Shown here: one piece after another, positions 34,355 to 45,702 of the stretch
How positions within the stretch are numbered: the first letter of the stretch is position 1
How the letters are laid out: every line of letters starts with the position of its first letter
Assembly: GCF_004210375.1 (NCBI RefSeq)
Contig: NC_134834.1
Span: 139,781,009-139,845,008, forward strand
DNA from: Tachypleus tridentatus
Lineage: Eukaryota > Arthropoda > Merostomata > Xiphosura > Limulidae
Reading direction: 5' to 3'
DNA length: 64,000 nt
Translations under genes and position numbers: made by a program
The notes under the pieces: model-generated
Database searches by the model: none
The model's input: only the letters and a program-made list of their open reading frames with translations
Told to the model about the DNA's origin: nothing

Positions 34355-36086
34355 TTATTCAGGTAGGAATTTGCGTTTGTAACTTTTGCGTTTGTACACT
34401 TCATCTGGACAATCTCGTTTAATGCTCCAGCAGTAGTCAGCCATCATACTTTTGTCCCAGCGCCCTTGGTAGCGTTCTTCCATGACCTTTAGGTCTTGGT
34501 GGAATCGTTCTCCTTGTTCGTCACTCACAGCCCCCAGGTTGTCAGGGAACTTATCAAGATGGCTGTTCAAAAAATGAAGCTTGATGCTCATGTTGCACCC
34601 GAAATCACGAAAAGGGAGGAGCATTCTGTTCACAAGTTCACTGTAGTTCTCCGCCTTATTGTTTCCAAGGAAGTTCTGAATGACTGCTACAAAGGATAAC
34701 CATGCTGCCTTTTCTAAAGCGGTCATCTTAGCAACAAACTGATCATCACGAATTAGGGTTCAAATCTGTGGGCCATCAAACACGCCTGCTTTGATCTTCT
34801 CAAATGATAACCCTGGTAAAGCTGTGATGATGTGTTGGAAACATTCACCTTCGGTTTCCAGTGCCTTGACAAATTGCTTCATCAAACCTAATTTGATGTG
34901 AAGAGGAGGAAAGATGATCTTATCTCTGCTTACAATTGGGTCTTGTATGATATTTGGCATGCCTGCTTCAAGGGTGTCACGAATAGGCCAGTCCTTCTAA
35001 ACCCAATGTCTGTCTCGTGCTCGGCTGTCCCACATACAGAGAAAACATGGAAACTTGGTGAAACCTTTCTGTTGTCCAAGAAGAAAGTTGACCATCTTTA
35101 AGTCTACACAAATAATCCAATTGTGCTCATGATATTTTAATAAGTCCATGACCATTCTCATATCATCATAGTCTTCCCGCAAATGCACTGAGTGACCGAC
35201 AGGTACTGCTCCATAAACATTCCCATTATGTAAAAGAACACACTTTAGACTGCATTTTGAACTGTCTAAAAAGAGTCCCCATTCAGCAGGACTATAGTAA
35301 GGTACACCCAGTTCTTTGAGAAGCCCTTGGATGTCATGGCAGTAAACAAACTGTCTGTCTTCTGAAAAGAAGGTCACAAAAAGCTGGTCACGCTTTCTGA
35401 AATATGATACTTTAACAGAGTGATCAACAAGATTTCTGCCTTGTAATCTTGATGCCAAAAGCTCTGCTGCTTTCTTTGAAAGACCTAAATCCCGCACTAA
35501 ATCATTCAGTTCAGCCTGGGGAAGAGGCTTGGGAACGGGGAAAGATTCAGTGTCTGAAGAAAAGTTCTCCGATTGTGTACACTTTTCTGACAATTTACTG
35601 GCACAACTGTCTTGTTCGCTTGTATAATGTCCAATGTCTTTATCGTCCAATGAAGGCAAGCCTTTGAAAACTGGAACAGGAACTTCTTCAGAGTGTGGAG
35701 CAGGCCGAATAGCTGAGGGAATGTTCGGATACGTAATCTTATGTCGGTTTTTCTTCCCAACACCCGTTGTGTTTACCATGCAGAAATAACAGTCAGTTAC
35801 ATGGTTGGTGGGTTCGCACCAAATCATTGGAACACCAAAAGGCAGACCATTGCGTTTTCCTTTGGTCCAGTTTCGAAGCATTTCCTCACAATTGTGGCAC
35901 ACAACATGAGGAGCCCATTGCTTGTCTTGATCACCAAGATGAACTTCAAAATATGCCTTGTAGGCACGCTTGACAAACGAGGATATGTTACGTCTCTGAC
36001 GATTGAGTGTGTAGCATCCACATATGTAGCAGAAGGCATCAGGCTTGTTTCTGCAATGATATCTATTTTTGGAAGCCATGTTTGAT
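34355..36086 (-). pseudogene. uncharacterised transposon-like protein, copy 1 (two nonsense codons)
   Basis: One frame of 574 codons runs from ATG at 36079 to TAA at 34355. It is broken only by TAG after codon 360 and TGA about 72 codons later; the latter fits a CGA-to-TGA change. The N-terminus has paired cysteines (CYICGCY, then CHNCEE, then DCYFC), probably a zinc-binding region, with QWAPHVVC between. The middle has LFLDSS, CVDLK and FPCFLC. The C-terminal part has PPLHIKLGLMK, VSDEQGERFHQD and a basic end. The spacing of acidic residues (LFLDSS, CVDLK, DEQGERFH) and a Cys knuckle after the second would suit a DDE-type transposase; that is inference. I recall similar multi-copy uncharacterised proteins in invertebrate genomes. 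A splice acceptor (TTTTGTTTCAG, 36087-36098) lies 7 nt before the ATG, so a 5' leader exon is expected upstream. Neither stop is explained by an intron. Confidence 0.85.
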
Positions 36087-37119
36087 CTGAAACAAAAGAA
36101 GAATGATCAAAATATTACAAGCTATCTATATATATGGACGTGAAAATGCTTATACATGGTTTACGCAAGTTCACATTTGTACAATTTCATTAACCTCAAT
36201 TTGCATACAAACTAGAGCTTGTAGAGAAAAACTAATTTCAGATTTGAAATCAGTGCCTAACACTCCTTCAGAATCAGTTAAAATATCCAATGCAACTCAA
36301 AGTTACTGAAAAAGTGTTCCCCAGTGTTATGTAAGGACCCCAAAGTACAGGCATAGCAGTTTCTAGTTTTAAGCAGCTCTTGGTATAATGAGCCATAAAC
36401 AATAAAATTCTATCAACTCCTTCTGATCTTTTCAAATGTAAAAATATCTCTTTGCACCTGTAAGCGTGTTTTACCATTAGAAAAGATAATTTGTCTCAAA
36501 TTAATCCCATTTATCACTACTGATACAATAAAAGCTTTATTCTAGCATTAATAAAAGTTGTTAAAATGGTTTTTGATGCTAATATACCATATGATTCTTT
36601 CTTATACAACCTATAAAACACTTATGATAATTTATCTAGCTTTTTCTTTATGTATTAATATAAAACACATTGTCCTAAAACCCATATAAAGTAAAGAAGT
36701 ATGTCTGAAAAGGTTGAGTACATTCTATTGAAACGAATTTGAAACCACAACACGTAAATACAGTCCTTGTAGTAACGTCTCATCATGCTGTATTTAATGA
36801 TCATGTATTTTGAGACCAACACTGCAGCTCAGATTCCATTTCAAAAAGGTTCGATGAAAATGTTATCATTTCCAAAGCACATCACTCCTTTCTGCAAAGT
36901 TGTATAACGCTATATAACATAAATTTAGTTCCTTGATAATATGTATTATTTCTTTATTGCTTATGCTGTAAAAGTACAAAAGATGGCTATTATTCCCTTC
37001 AAACATTGCTTTTGTGACTTGTATAATGAAATTTAGAAATTAACCTATTTTCTATGTAAAAACGGGCAAATTTGCACATTTTCATTTACATAATTCTGAA
37101 TAAAACAACAAACGAATCA
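36087..37119. other. non-coding stretch between the two pseudogenes
   Basis: It begins, in minus orientation, with an intron acceptor for copy 1. I could not find the matching leader exon or any heat-shock-element cluster here. Confidence 0.45.
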
Positions 37120-38129
37120 AGTACTGCGCTTCGGTGTCCTTGCTGTCTCAAAGGCAAAAATAACAGGGAAACATGGTAAAGCCTCCTTGGAGACCCATCA
37201 GGAATGCCACCATTTTGAAGTCTCCAATAACCTCCTAGTCATACTCATCATACTTCAAGGCTTCTAGCAAGGTCTTGACACTGTTGTATTCCTCTTTGAG
37301 GTGCATCAAATGAACCAGGAGAAGAGACGGATACTTATTCCCGTTATGGAGCAGCACAGCTTTGAGGCTTCTGGATGAGCTATCAATGAAGAGGCGCCAC
37401 TCGTTCGGGTTACAGGCAATTACAGTTGTCTCGCACAGACCGGATATATTGTGGCAGAAACAGAGCCCATCTTGGCGAGTGAAGAAGCTTTAAAAATGTC
37501 GGTGACACTTCCTCTGACTTGCGACTTGCACCCTTTCAACTAACAAATCCCACTCCTTGAGCCTAGATGTCTAAAGCTCGGCATTCAACTTTGTTAGACC
37601 AAGATCTCTGATCAAGTCACTGAGGTCTTTTTTGCTGCACCTCTGAAATTTTAATCTGGATCTTCAATGTCTACCTCCTTTTCTCATTTGCTGTTCTCTT
37701 CTGAAGATGGCTGTTTTCTCTCTGGCGCAGTGCGAACAGGGAGCTCTGGGCAGTGTGTCACTGGGGCGATGGATGATGGAAGGTCCGAATACCTAATAGC
37801 AGATGCATTCTTGGCAGTCCGAAGTTTGGAAGGATCGACCATGCAGAATTAGCAATTGCTTGAGTGGTCAGTGGGTTCACGTCAAATTCTTGGAATAGCA
37901 AACTTCATGGCTCTCTTTTCCCCTATGTAACATCCTGCAAAAGAGCAAATAAAATTGTCATTATGAAGAATAAATTTATTTCATCCACAACTAATGTGTA
38001 AGAGGTTCAAGCAAAATATTTTATGTGATGTTTTTTTCTATACTATTTGAAAGTAAAAAATAAATTAAAAGATGTTTAAACATAGTAGCAGAATGCGTCT
38101 GGAGAATGCTTACAGCTTTTTGATACCAT
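37120..38129 (-). pseudogene. uncharacterised transposon-like protein, copy 2 (truncated)
   Basis: It starts with ATG at 38129, reading MVSKSCKHSPDAFCYYV then stop. This aligns with MASKNRYHC..PDAFCYIC of copy 1. The next about 75 codons are replaced by 120 bp of unrelated sequence that ends in an acceptor-like TTGCTCTTTTGCAG. Homology resumes at 37925 with GEKRAMKFAIPRI, NC-FCMVD, DLPSSIAPV and LPV, then through LFIDSSSRSLKAVLLHNGNK, IGDFKMVAFLMG and FPCYFC, ending at about 37125. That is the position of residue 347 in copy 1, so the C-terminal 40 percent is gone. Stops and shifts are numerous. In the alignable middle it is roughly half identical to copy 1, so these are two subfamilies rather than a recent duplication. 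A heat-shock-type promoter lies directly upstream. Confidence 0.85.
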
Positions 38130-38178
38130 CTCTGATAAAATCAAATAGGTCTATGTGTTCATTTAGACAGCTAAACTA

Positions 38179-38184
38179 AACTGA
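38179..38184 (-). promoter_or_regulatory. initiator TCAGTT
   Basis: On the minus strand the sequence is TTTCAGTTT, a match to the arthropod initiator TCAKTY. If A at 38182 is +1, the ATG of copy 2 lies 53 nt downstream and the TATA box 28-30 nt upstream. Confidence 0.6.
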
Positions 38185-38202
38185 AATGGTGAGTGGTGAG
38201 CC

Positions 38203-38214
38203 CCTTTATATATA
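38203..38214 (-). promoter_or_regulatory. TATA box
   Basis: Minus-strand TATATATAAAGG. The T of TATATAAA at 38212 is 30 nt upstream of the initiator A, the standard spacing. Confidence 0.65.
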
Positions 38215-38226
38215 TCACTGTGGAAA

Positions 38227-38346
38227 GTTTTAGAAAAATCTAAAAGGTTCTTGAAAATTCTCGTATGTTCTACAGCATTCTAGAAAATTCTTATAAGTTC
38301 TACAACATTCTAGAAAGTTCTTGGAAATTCTTGAAAGTTCGAGAAA
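38227..38346. promoter_or_regulatory. array of 12 heat-shock-element decamers
   Basis: Twelve consecutive 10-bp units in one register, consensus (A/G)TTCTNGAAA, that is nTTCn followed by nGAAn. Units 3 to 12 all have a perfect nTTCn. Units 1, 3, 6, 9, 11 and 12 also have a perfect nGAAn (for example ATTCTAGAAA at 38277 and 38307). Heat-shock factor trimers bind alternating nGAAn/nTTCn pentamers in this arrangement. The proximal edge is 15 bp upstream of the TATA box, so the array spans about -45 to -164 relative to the initiator. It could be a simple decamer repeat by chance, but the position makes that less likely. Confidence 0.75.
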
Positions 38347-39948
38347 ATTTACTATCAACTACTTAGCACTGAATCTACCTGGAATGTTCTGGAAAATGGG
38401 TAAATTTGAAAATTTCATTACCAAAGCCACAAAAGCAAAGTTTGAAGAGAAAAATAGGTCTTTGCTATTTACTTTAGGCATAAGCAATTGGGAAATAACA
38501 CTTTATGCCCAAAAACAAGAAAAAGTAAAATTTTTCTTACATAGTGTAGTCCATCTAGTGTAAAAACCCGGCGATTTCACACAGTCCGTTTTAAAAATTA
38601 AATTCTCAAGCTGCTTTAACTATCCGGTGGTTGAATGTAAATTATTTTGCCACTGACCTTTCTGTTCGTGTTTTTTTTTTCCTTGTTGTAAATTTCTTTC
38701 TAAACACATATTTATAATCTCAGAGCATTTACTGTGAAAATTGTTCCACCTATAAAATAATAAGCACATTATGTATTTGGAGAAGTTAATTTGTCCATTG
38801 TAACATTCATTGAATTATATGTAATCCTACGTACTGTTGGTGTTTATCTCAAGTGAAAGAAATTTTGTTTTCTTTGTATAAATTTTATTTTATTGTGATG
38901 GCCGTCTTTGAACACTATTTTTCAATGTATTTGCTGCTTTAATTATTTAAAGATGCGATAAAATTAAACATTAATACTGTTTAAAAATGGTGTTAGCTAT
39001 TTTATCATACAAATATTGATTATGCTAAAGTGCCAACACCAGAGTTTTGTCAATTTGAAAGTACGTAAATCTTTTATTTTGTGATATAATTGTGCAACAT
39101 GTAAAACTCAAACAACTGAATTTGTATGCTCACCCTACGTATAGCCAGTAAAAGCACAGATTGCTCAGCAAGACCAGATTAGAAAACACTTTATGCAGTG
39201 GAGATGCAATGATTAATGCTTTGTAACTTTGCATATTAAATTAATGTTAACGGCCCGAAGGAATGAAATGTTGAATCTCAGCACTTCTTGTATGAAACAT
39301 AGAGCAAAGAAGAAAGAGAGAAAGGGTATATCACGACTACATAATTAAAAGGAAAAGGAAATTCCTCTTACTATAGGAGTCAGATAAAAGTCCTCTGATT
39401 TTTGTTTAGTGGTCGTAAGGTAACAATAAAGAAATGAGGCATGTGTGAAACATTTCATGTTAAGATGCCATTAAGCAGAATTATGATATCCAATAGTTAT
39501 TCAAGCTGTAGAACATACTAACTAATTAAAAATATCAAGCATCTCAATCTGAGATAACGTAGACAGTATACCTTGATCATGGAATCAGTGAGAGATTTTG
39601 CCACGAAAAGAAGGTGAAATAACATAAATATCAATTACTAAAATGATGGATGGCCGAATGGACGGAAGATTAGTTAACGAACAAAAATACTATTAACTCT
39701 TTCTGAGAACGTATTGTATATAGGGTTCTTGTGAAACACCCCATTAAGTACGTCCTTGCTACGTTATGCATCATCATATATCATAAATAATCGTGTTAAT
39801 TCAGCTAAACAAAGCCTTAACGAATGATAACCAGCAATGTTTGAATAGAAAAGTTAATATAAAAGCTGACGTAATTCAAGCTAATTGGTAAAGTACCTGC
39901 CTATAAACTTAGCCCGCAGTTAAGTAATCCAGTCAGAAACCATTCTGG
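38347..39948. other. non-coding stretch
   Basis: The first 220 bp contain an 80-codon plus frame (38321-38563) with no recognised motif. The rest is AT-rich and featureless. Confidence 0.5.
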
Positions 39949-40225
39949 TTTTGTTTGTTTGTTTTGTTTTGTTTTAATTTCGCTCAAAGCTACATGAGGG
40001 CTATCTGCGCTAGTCGTCCCTAATTTAGCAATATAAGGCAGCTAGTCATCGTCACCCACCGCCAACTCTTGGGCTACTCTTTTAACAACGAATAATGAAA
40101 TTGAACATCACATTATAACGTCCCCATCGCTAAAAGGGCGAGCATGTTTAGTGCGACGGGGATTCGAATCCGCGACCCTCAGATTACGAGTCGAACGCAT
40201 TAACCCACCTGGCCATGCCGGGCCG
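39949..40225 (-). mobile_element. full-length SINE type 1 with target duplication
   Basis: Complete reversed copy ending GGCCATGCCGGGCC. The flanks AACCATTCTGG (39938-39948) and AACCGTTCTGG (40226-40236) differ at one base. Confidence 0.93.
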
Positions 40226-40327
40226 AACCGTTCTGGAATGAAAGCAAAGTTACTCCCTGAATTAATGTTCACTTCGACCACAAAAGTTTTTTGTATTCTT
40301 AAAGTGCTTCCCTTTAAGTTTGTGTGG

Positions 40328-40438
40328 TGTATGATTCTTATAGTAAAGCCACATTAGGCTATTTGCTTCAGTCCATTGAGGGAATGGAATTCCTAATTTT
40401 GACGTTGCAAATCCGAAGACTTACTGTTTTCTTAGGGA
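40328..40438 (-). mobile_element. SINE type 2, degraded
   Basis: TTCTTATAGTAAAGCCACATT, GGCTATTTGCTTCAGTCCAT and CGTTGCAAATCCGAAGACTTA keep the order of the reversed type 2 element. Confidence 0.7.
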
Positions 40439-43080
40439 CTTTTCCTTTAAGATATGGTTAAATTAAAAGATCAACGTACTTAAACAGAGGTATTTAATTT
40501 GACAGAGTTTTGTACAACAATTTATGACAATTGTTAATTCATTAGCTACTCAAAGTCAAGAATTAAACCAGTGTACATTTATTTTTATTAAAGTACTTGT
40601 TAACTTTCTATATTCCTGTATTTAAAGCAGTAAATAAAAAAAAAATCTATAATTTGTTTTTGTGAATCTTGTCTTTGTTTTCCTGTTTCTTGCACAGACT
40701 TCATCGAGTTTATGCGAAAATTAACAAATAAATATTCCCAACATTTTAAATAAAAGCTGATCGGATCTGATTTGTAACGCAATAACAGAACCTAATATCT
40801 GCGATGTAATAGTGGTCACATCGTTTCTATGACAACTCCACTAATAACCCATTTATAAAGAAAAAAACAACATGATATCGAAACTGCATTTTAGTAGTTA
40901 TTTATTTGAAATGCTTACTACAGTACCACGAATCATAATGATAAACACGTGTCAAGAAGTAAGTCAAGTTAGGAATCACTTATAAATACTGTTCTGATAA
41001 CAAAATATTTGAAATTTACGTTTTATAGGTCCTTTGGAGTTTTACAATTATCCTTCAGCGCAAAACAGAATGGATATATAGTACGTTTATATCACGTTTT
41101 ACTTGTTAAAGGTCTCACTACGTCATTAGATCATACTGTTGTCGCGGTTAGGTGTTTCATTACACCGTTGTGGATTTCGTGACTGTATTATTAAAAGTTG
41201 AGGCTAAATTCATTAACAAGAATTTTTAGCCATATGTGACATTAAAGATATACTACTAGTTTAATGAAGAATGTTTTGGTTGAACATGTACGTTTAAGCC
41301 TTTCATAGGTGAAATCGGCCTGCATTTAGTGGTATTTCTTATGTGCTTGATAATAATTATATTGCAATAAAAGCCATAATGGCTAATGACACAACAGAAG
41401 AATGGTGCTATATAGAGAAATACAGGTTTATAGAAAGAATGAATGCTTGAGTTCTACGAGTAGAAGATATATTGAAGCTTCACATCTTCTAGAGGTAAAG
41501 GTTTTATGCCAACTTTACTTGTTGTGCCATGGCCGTTCAGGGTATATCAGCTGGTGGGATTTTGAAAAATTCCAAACCCATGAAAATTACCAGTTCACGA
41601 ATAATAACAGCGTATGCAGGCTGTTTAAGTACAACAAAAATAGTGTTCACGAAGTCCAGATATTAAAACATTGCTTTCTAACGAAACATAGCGTAGCGTC
41701 AGTATATGATGAGGATCATCTTCGCCATTTTACATGCTGCAAAAAAACATGATGTGTAAGCAACATTAACTTTGTCTTTGTTAAATTGAAGAGAAAGATA
41801 TTTTCCCAGATGTCCTTTACAGATCAAACGAACTTCAATGATTCATCGGTATATCCACCATAAGATACACAAACATAGTAACCTTCGGCTATTCAGTTTG
41901 GAGGTTCTAAAGAGTTATTTGTTGGTAATGAAAGTCCAGAAATCATCTTTGTTGACACGAAGTGTACTTTTAGTTCTCCTGCCTTAACAGTAACGAAATC
42001 AGTCTTGGCCCTTAGAAGAGTCGTTCCAATGAATCAATCCCCCCGTCTCATACAGATCAAAATCAATGTCAGTTCTTTAATATTCGAGTGAAATTCTAAG
42101 AAAAGTTTCACAGAGTGTGAAGCAAAGTCGTGGAAATTTAACATTCTAATTTAGAGAGCAACAATAAAAACAAACGTTTCTTTATTACTTAAAATGTAAC
42201 TTCGATTCTTCTGTCATTTTTAGCATAGTCTTCAATCACCTGATCATATGAGTTTAATTCTAGTTTTTATTTGAATGGGAGTTTCTTTCCTAAGGAAATA
42301 AAAGCCAAAATTTAAAGGCTCTCCCGACCTTGTGAATTATATGCGTGCTTCTACATTTTGTTAATGTCAAAAAACTCAGTTCTACTCAAACGCTGATTGT
42401 TTAAATGGTTGAAATTAGCCCCTAGAACTTAAGTGTTTTACCATGAAAGCCGTTAGCTTTAACAAAAATAAAACGCTTACCAACATGTTTGCTATTTTAA
42501 TCTTCATAACTAATAGCTGTTACATAAAAAAATGTTAAAAACATCACTACAGTTTTCATTTCAAGATTTGAAAGCAATTTCAGAAAAACATATTTATTGT
42601 ATCGAGAAAAGTTTCAATGTAAAAGTTTTAAAACAAGTTCTTGACACTGTTATTTGTTGTATCATCATGTCAAGTTTTGATGTTAGCATTGTGTTTCAAA
42701 CATTTTTGTATGATCCATCTACATATACGCGTACATTTGTTACACTTGGCTTTCAGTATATCTTGAAAAGCCTCAATTTTATTAAACAGAATATCGAATG
42801 TTATATATGTGAAAACGGCTGGTTTGATATAGAAAGCACTATGTAGAGGAACAAACGACGTTTCAATCTTCTTCTGTCAGATTCACAGGGTTAGTTGTTT
42901 CTTTCTACATTGTTCAATGAAATAGATGTCATTTCTTCTGTTGATAATTTTTTGGTTTAAGTTTCTTAGTTTCTTTACGATCGTATGAGCGTGTACTGTT
43001 AATAGTGTTGTAAGGTATGTTAGTTCAGACATAATGGTTACATAGATAAGTACAAATACATAAAGAAACACAAAGACATA
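40439..43080. other. non-coding stretch left of the EnSpm element
   Basis: Two longer plus frames (41402-41752, 116 codons; 42532-42846, 104 codons) have no motif, splice context or repeat homology that I recognise. I do not call them genes. Confidence 0.45.
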
Positions 43081-43097
43081 CACTCTAAATAAAAATT
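43081..43097. repeat. left terminal inverted repeat
   Basis: CACTCTAAATAAAAATT, preceded by ATA. Confidence 0.8.
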
Positions 43098-43107
43098 GTT
43101 CATTTTG

Positions 43108-43480
43108 ACTACCAGGGCATAGTCACGTCTATTTCCTGCTTTAGAGATATCGTGGTCGCTGTCAAATTGACTATCTAAAATGTATCAATAAGCAAAATGA
43201 CTAACAATTTGTAGTCATGGATATGAAATTGACTATTAAGTAGTAACGATGATCTAATACTAGTCAGTTTGAATGACTCTTAGCAATTTAAGTAATTAGT
43301 CAGTTTGACTGACTCTTAGTCAATTTAAGCAATTAGTCGGTTTGACTACTTCCCAGTCACAATGACCATGTCCAACTTTGTTTGACCACTTCCCAGTCAC
43401 CCTGACTACTTCATAGCAGCACTGCTATGCTGGTCTTCAGGACTACTTTGTGTTCAGGAAGACCAACACCATAGTCAGCA
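43108..43480. repeat. left subterminal TAGTCA array
   Basis: Many copies of TAGTCA, GACTA and GACTACTTC(C)CAG in both orientations, for example GTCAGTTTGACTGACTCTTA at about 43290-43320 and CACTTCCCAGTCACC at 43385. The region has no coding sequence. It probably served as a binding array for the element's proteins. Confidence 0.75.
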
Positions 43481-44057
43481 TTAACTCATGAACTGACACT
43501 CTAGATGTTTCTTATAGCATTAAGGCGCAGTTCAAGCAGATGACTGTATACATGTATTTTGTTCTATAAATACAACAATTGAAACGTGACCAGGGCTAAA
43601 CTTTGCAAGAATTTATGTATTTACTTTTATTTGGGGGGGAATAAATTTCTTTCACACAAAATAAATCCTACCTAAATAAATCTTATTTATTGGCCACTAC
43701 TATTTCTTCACTGTTTTATTTGAAAATTGTGTTTTTATATTGTTGTGTGCATGTGTTGGAATATTCGAATATGGCATCCAATAGTCAATAAATTTATTAT
43801 CACAATCCACAATGATCTAAGTTATGACTGAAATAAGCTTTCCCCACGTGATTAACACTCGCGCTTACACTACACGTCCGGGAAATGCATCCGATTCGTC
43901 TACCAGTCTGCAGCGCAAATCGAGTACAAATTGAAAGCAGCTACGTAAGGCGCGAGCGAGATTATCTCTTTTTCAGAGGGGTGTACCAGGTTGAGTTTAT
44001 CTGAAGGCGGGAATTCCTCGTGCAAGGAGGGCTGTAGGTGTTATTTGTGGAATATTT
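43481..44057. other. EnSpm interior, non-coding left part
   Basis: AT-rich to 43840, then a GC-richer segment (43840-44057) that may hold the element's promoter. No definite promoter motif was identified. Confidence 0.4.
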
Positions 44058-44318
44058 GTGAAGGTGGTCGAGGGGGGATTTAGGAGATCACATACAACAA
44101 TAGATACACAAGGGTGGAGTGAAGACGGCACGGTACACTCCTTAGCGGCAGCCGAAGGTAGGGATGACACTATAAACCCAAAGGGGCGGGAGGAGAAAGA
44201 AATCACACTCAGCAATATTTTGTCGCACATTGGAGAATTGCATATGACCGAAACTTGCACTGACATTGCACAATTGCCATGCAACTGCGCAGATGACGGA
44301 AAGAAGAAATTCAGGTAA
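44058..44318 (+). other. possible 5' exon of the EnSpm gene
   Basis: An 86-codon frame from ATG 44058 in a GC-richer island. It reads through AAATTCAG|GTAAAT at 44315, a plausible 5' splice site, and stops soon after. The protein has no motif I recognise. It could be the first coding exon or a leader exon of ORF1. The antisense frame here is equally long, so coding status is uncertain. Confidence 0.35.
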
Positions 44319-45702
44319 ATATTAATCGTTTATGTTTTATTGAAACGTAGTTTAGGAAAATAAAACAATATAAGAATACGAATGATTAACGTTCTAGATT
44401 AGCTGAAGTGAATCCATCCGTATTTTTTTGTACAACTCGTTATGTGTGAACAAGGATGGTTGCCCGTTATATTGTGTAGGTCTGTACTACTGTAATCTAG
44501 TAGTAGTAGAGTAGGAATATTTATATTTAGATAATGCTTTGAAGCAAGTATGAAATCGAAAACATTCCCCAGTCTTGACATCACAAATGTACATATTTGG
44601 TATCTTGAATGCATATCAAAAGCCCGCAATGATCCATGTTGCTGCTCTGTTAAATTTAGCGCCAACTCCACCGCTGCTAAAAAGAGTTGTTACGGCTACC
44701 GCTACACAGATGAAAGTTATATACTCATTGAAAGGGACCTCGTCTGTTATTATTTCATAGACCTTTGATAATGAAAGATGACATACTATAATACGTAAAT
44801 GATAAATCCTTATTTTTAATACATCAGCAGAGCTACACATTCTAAAGCGTACACACTTTATGCGACGTGTGTATTATGGCGGGATCCACTGACACGGCCA
44901 ACAATGGGGTTACGAATGGGGGCGGCAAGACAAATCATTTGAAAACAGCGAAAAAGTGAAACATATATTGTGTTTAATGTGTGTTTCTTTAATTTAATAT
45001 TACAAACTATCTAAAAATCTCTTTAGGTACAAAATGTATTTAAATTTTTAAACTCTACTTTGAAATCGAATGGTTCGAGATAGGAGACAGCGCCAGGCCG
45101 TACACTATGAATAGAAGGCCTGTGATCCTGCAAAATATTTCCCCGACCCCTCTCCCTTCTATGCTCCCAGGGAACTTTCTCAGACCTTGGTCCTTCCCAT
45201 AATCCGTACCACATCCATACCGGTGAGAGAAATGTAGAATCCGGGGGCTATTGCATCAAGTCATGAGCAACCGAGTTGTGTAGTTAAAATAATAAAAATT
45301 GTATACCATTACGAAAATTGGGGGACACTATAGATCACGCATCAGTATGCGTCTGCAGAGATTTCCTTGTGTTGACTCTACAGTCCACAATTTCTTTCGG
45401 ATTTCTGTCCAATTTGGTGAATATGTTAGTTAGGTTGAGGTCTGACCAATGTTTTTGGCTACCCCCGGAGGGTTGTGGCAAGAATTTGCATTTTGAAGTA
45501 CGTTTTTATTCGCTAGATTGACGGCAAGTCCAAGGATACACCGTCAGTTCGCTAGTTGTTATTGTTGAAATTTATCATTAAATTTAGTTAAATAAATGAT
45601 ACATTTTACGTTCCAGAATGAAAACCCGTGACATTTGGATGCATGTCTTGCATGATATTTATTAATAGACACTGTGAAGTTTGATAAACTTTGGAGTTAA
45701 AC
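44319..45702. other. EnSpm interior, intron or spacer
   Basis: No recognisable coding segment. It could be a long intron between the island at 44058 and the ORF1 start. Confidence 0.4.

Noticed and set aside
34997-34999. Stop codon recoding or intron at the TAG after codon 360 of copy 1
   Set aside because: The frame resumes immediately with no splice sites, and a second nonsense codon follows. Simple pseudogene decay is enough.
34898-36085. Several plus-strand frames over the 34-36 kb pseudogene
   Set aside because: They are shadows of the long minus-strand frame, which has clear Cys motifs and continuity.
41402-41752. 116-codon plus-strand frame as a host gene
   Set aside because: No recognisable motif, no splice context and no repeat homology. 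Frames of this length are expected by chance in 64 kb.
42532-42846. 104-codon plus-strand frame
   Set aside because: AT-rich codon content, no motif, next to the EnSpm border. Treated as chance.
43081-43085. Alternative left border at the first TGACTA motif (about 43106)
   Set aside because: Only the CACTC pair at 43081 and 52060 gives both an inverted repeat and a matching 3-bp target duplication.
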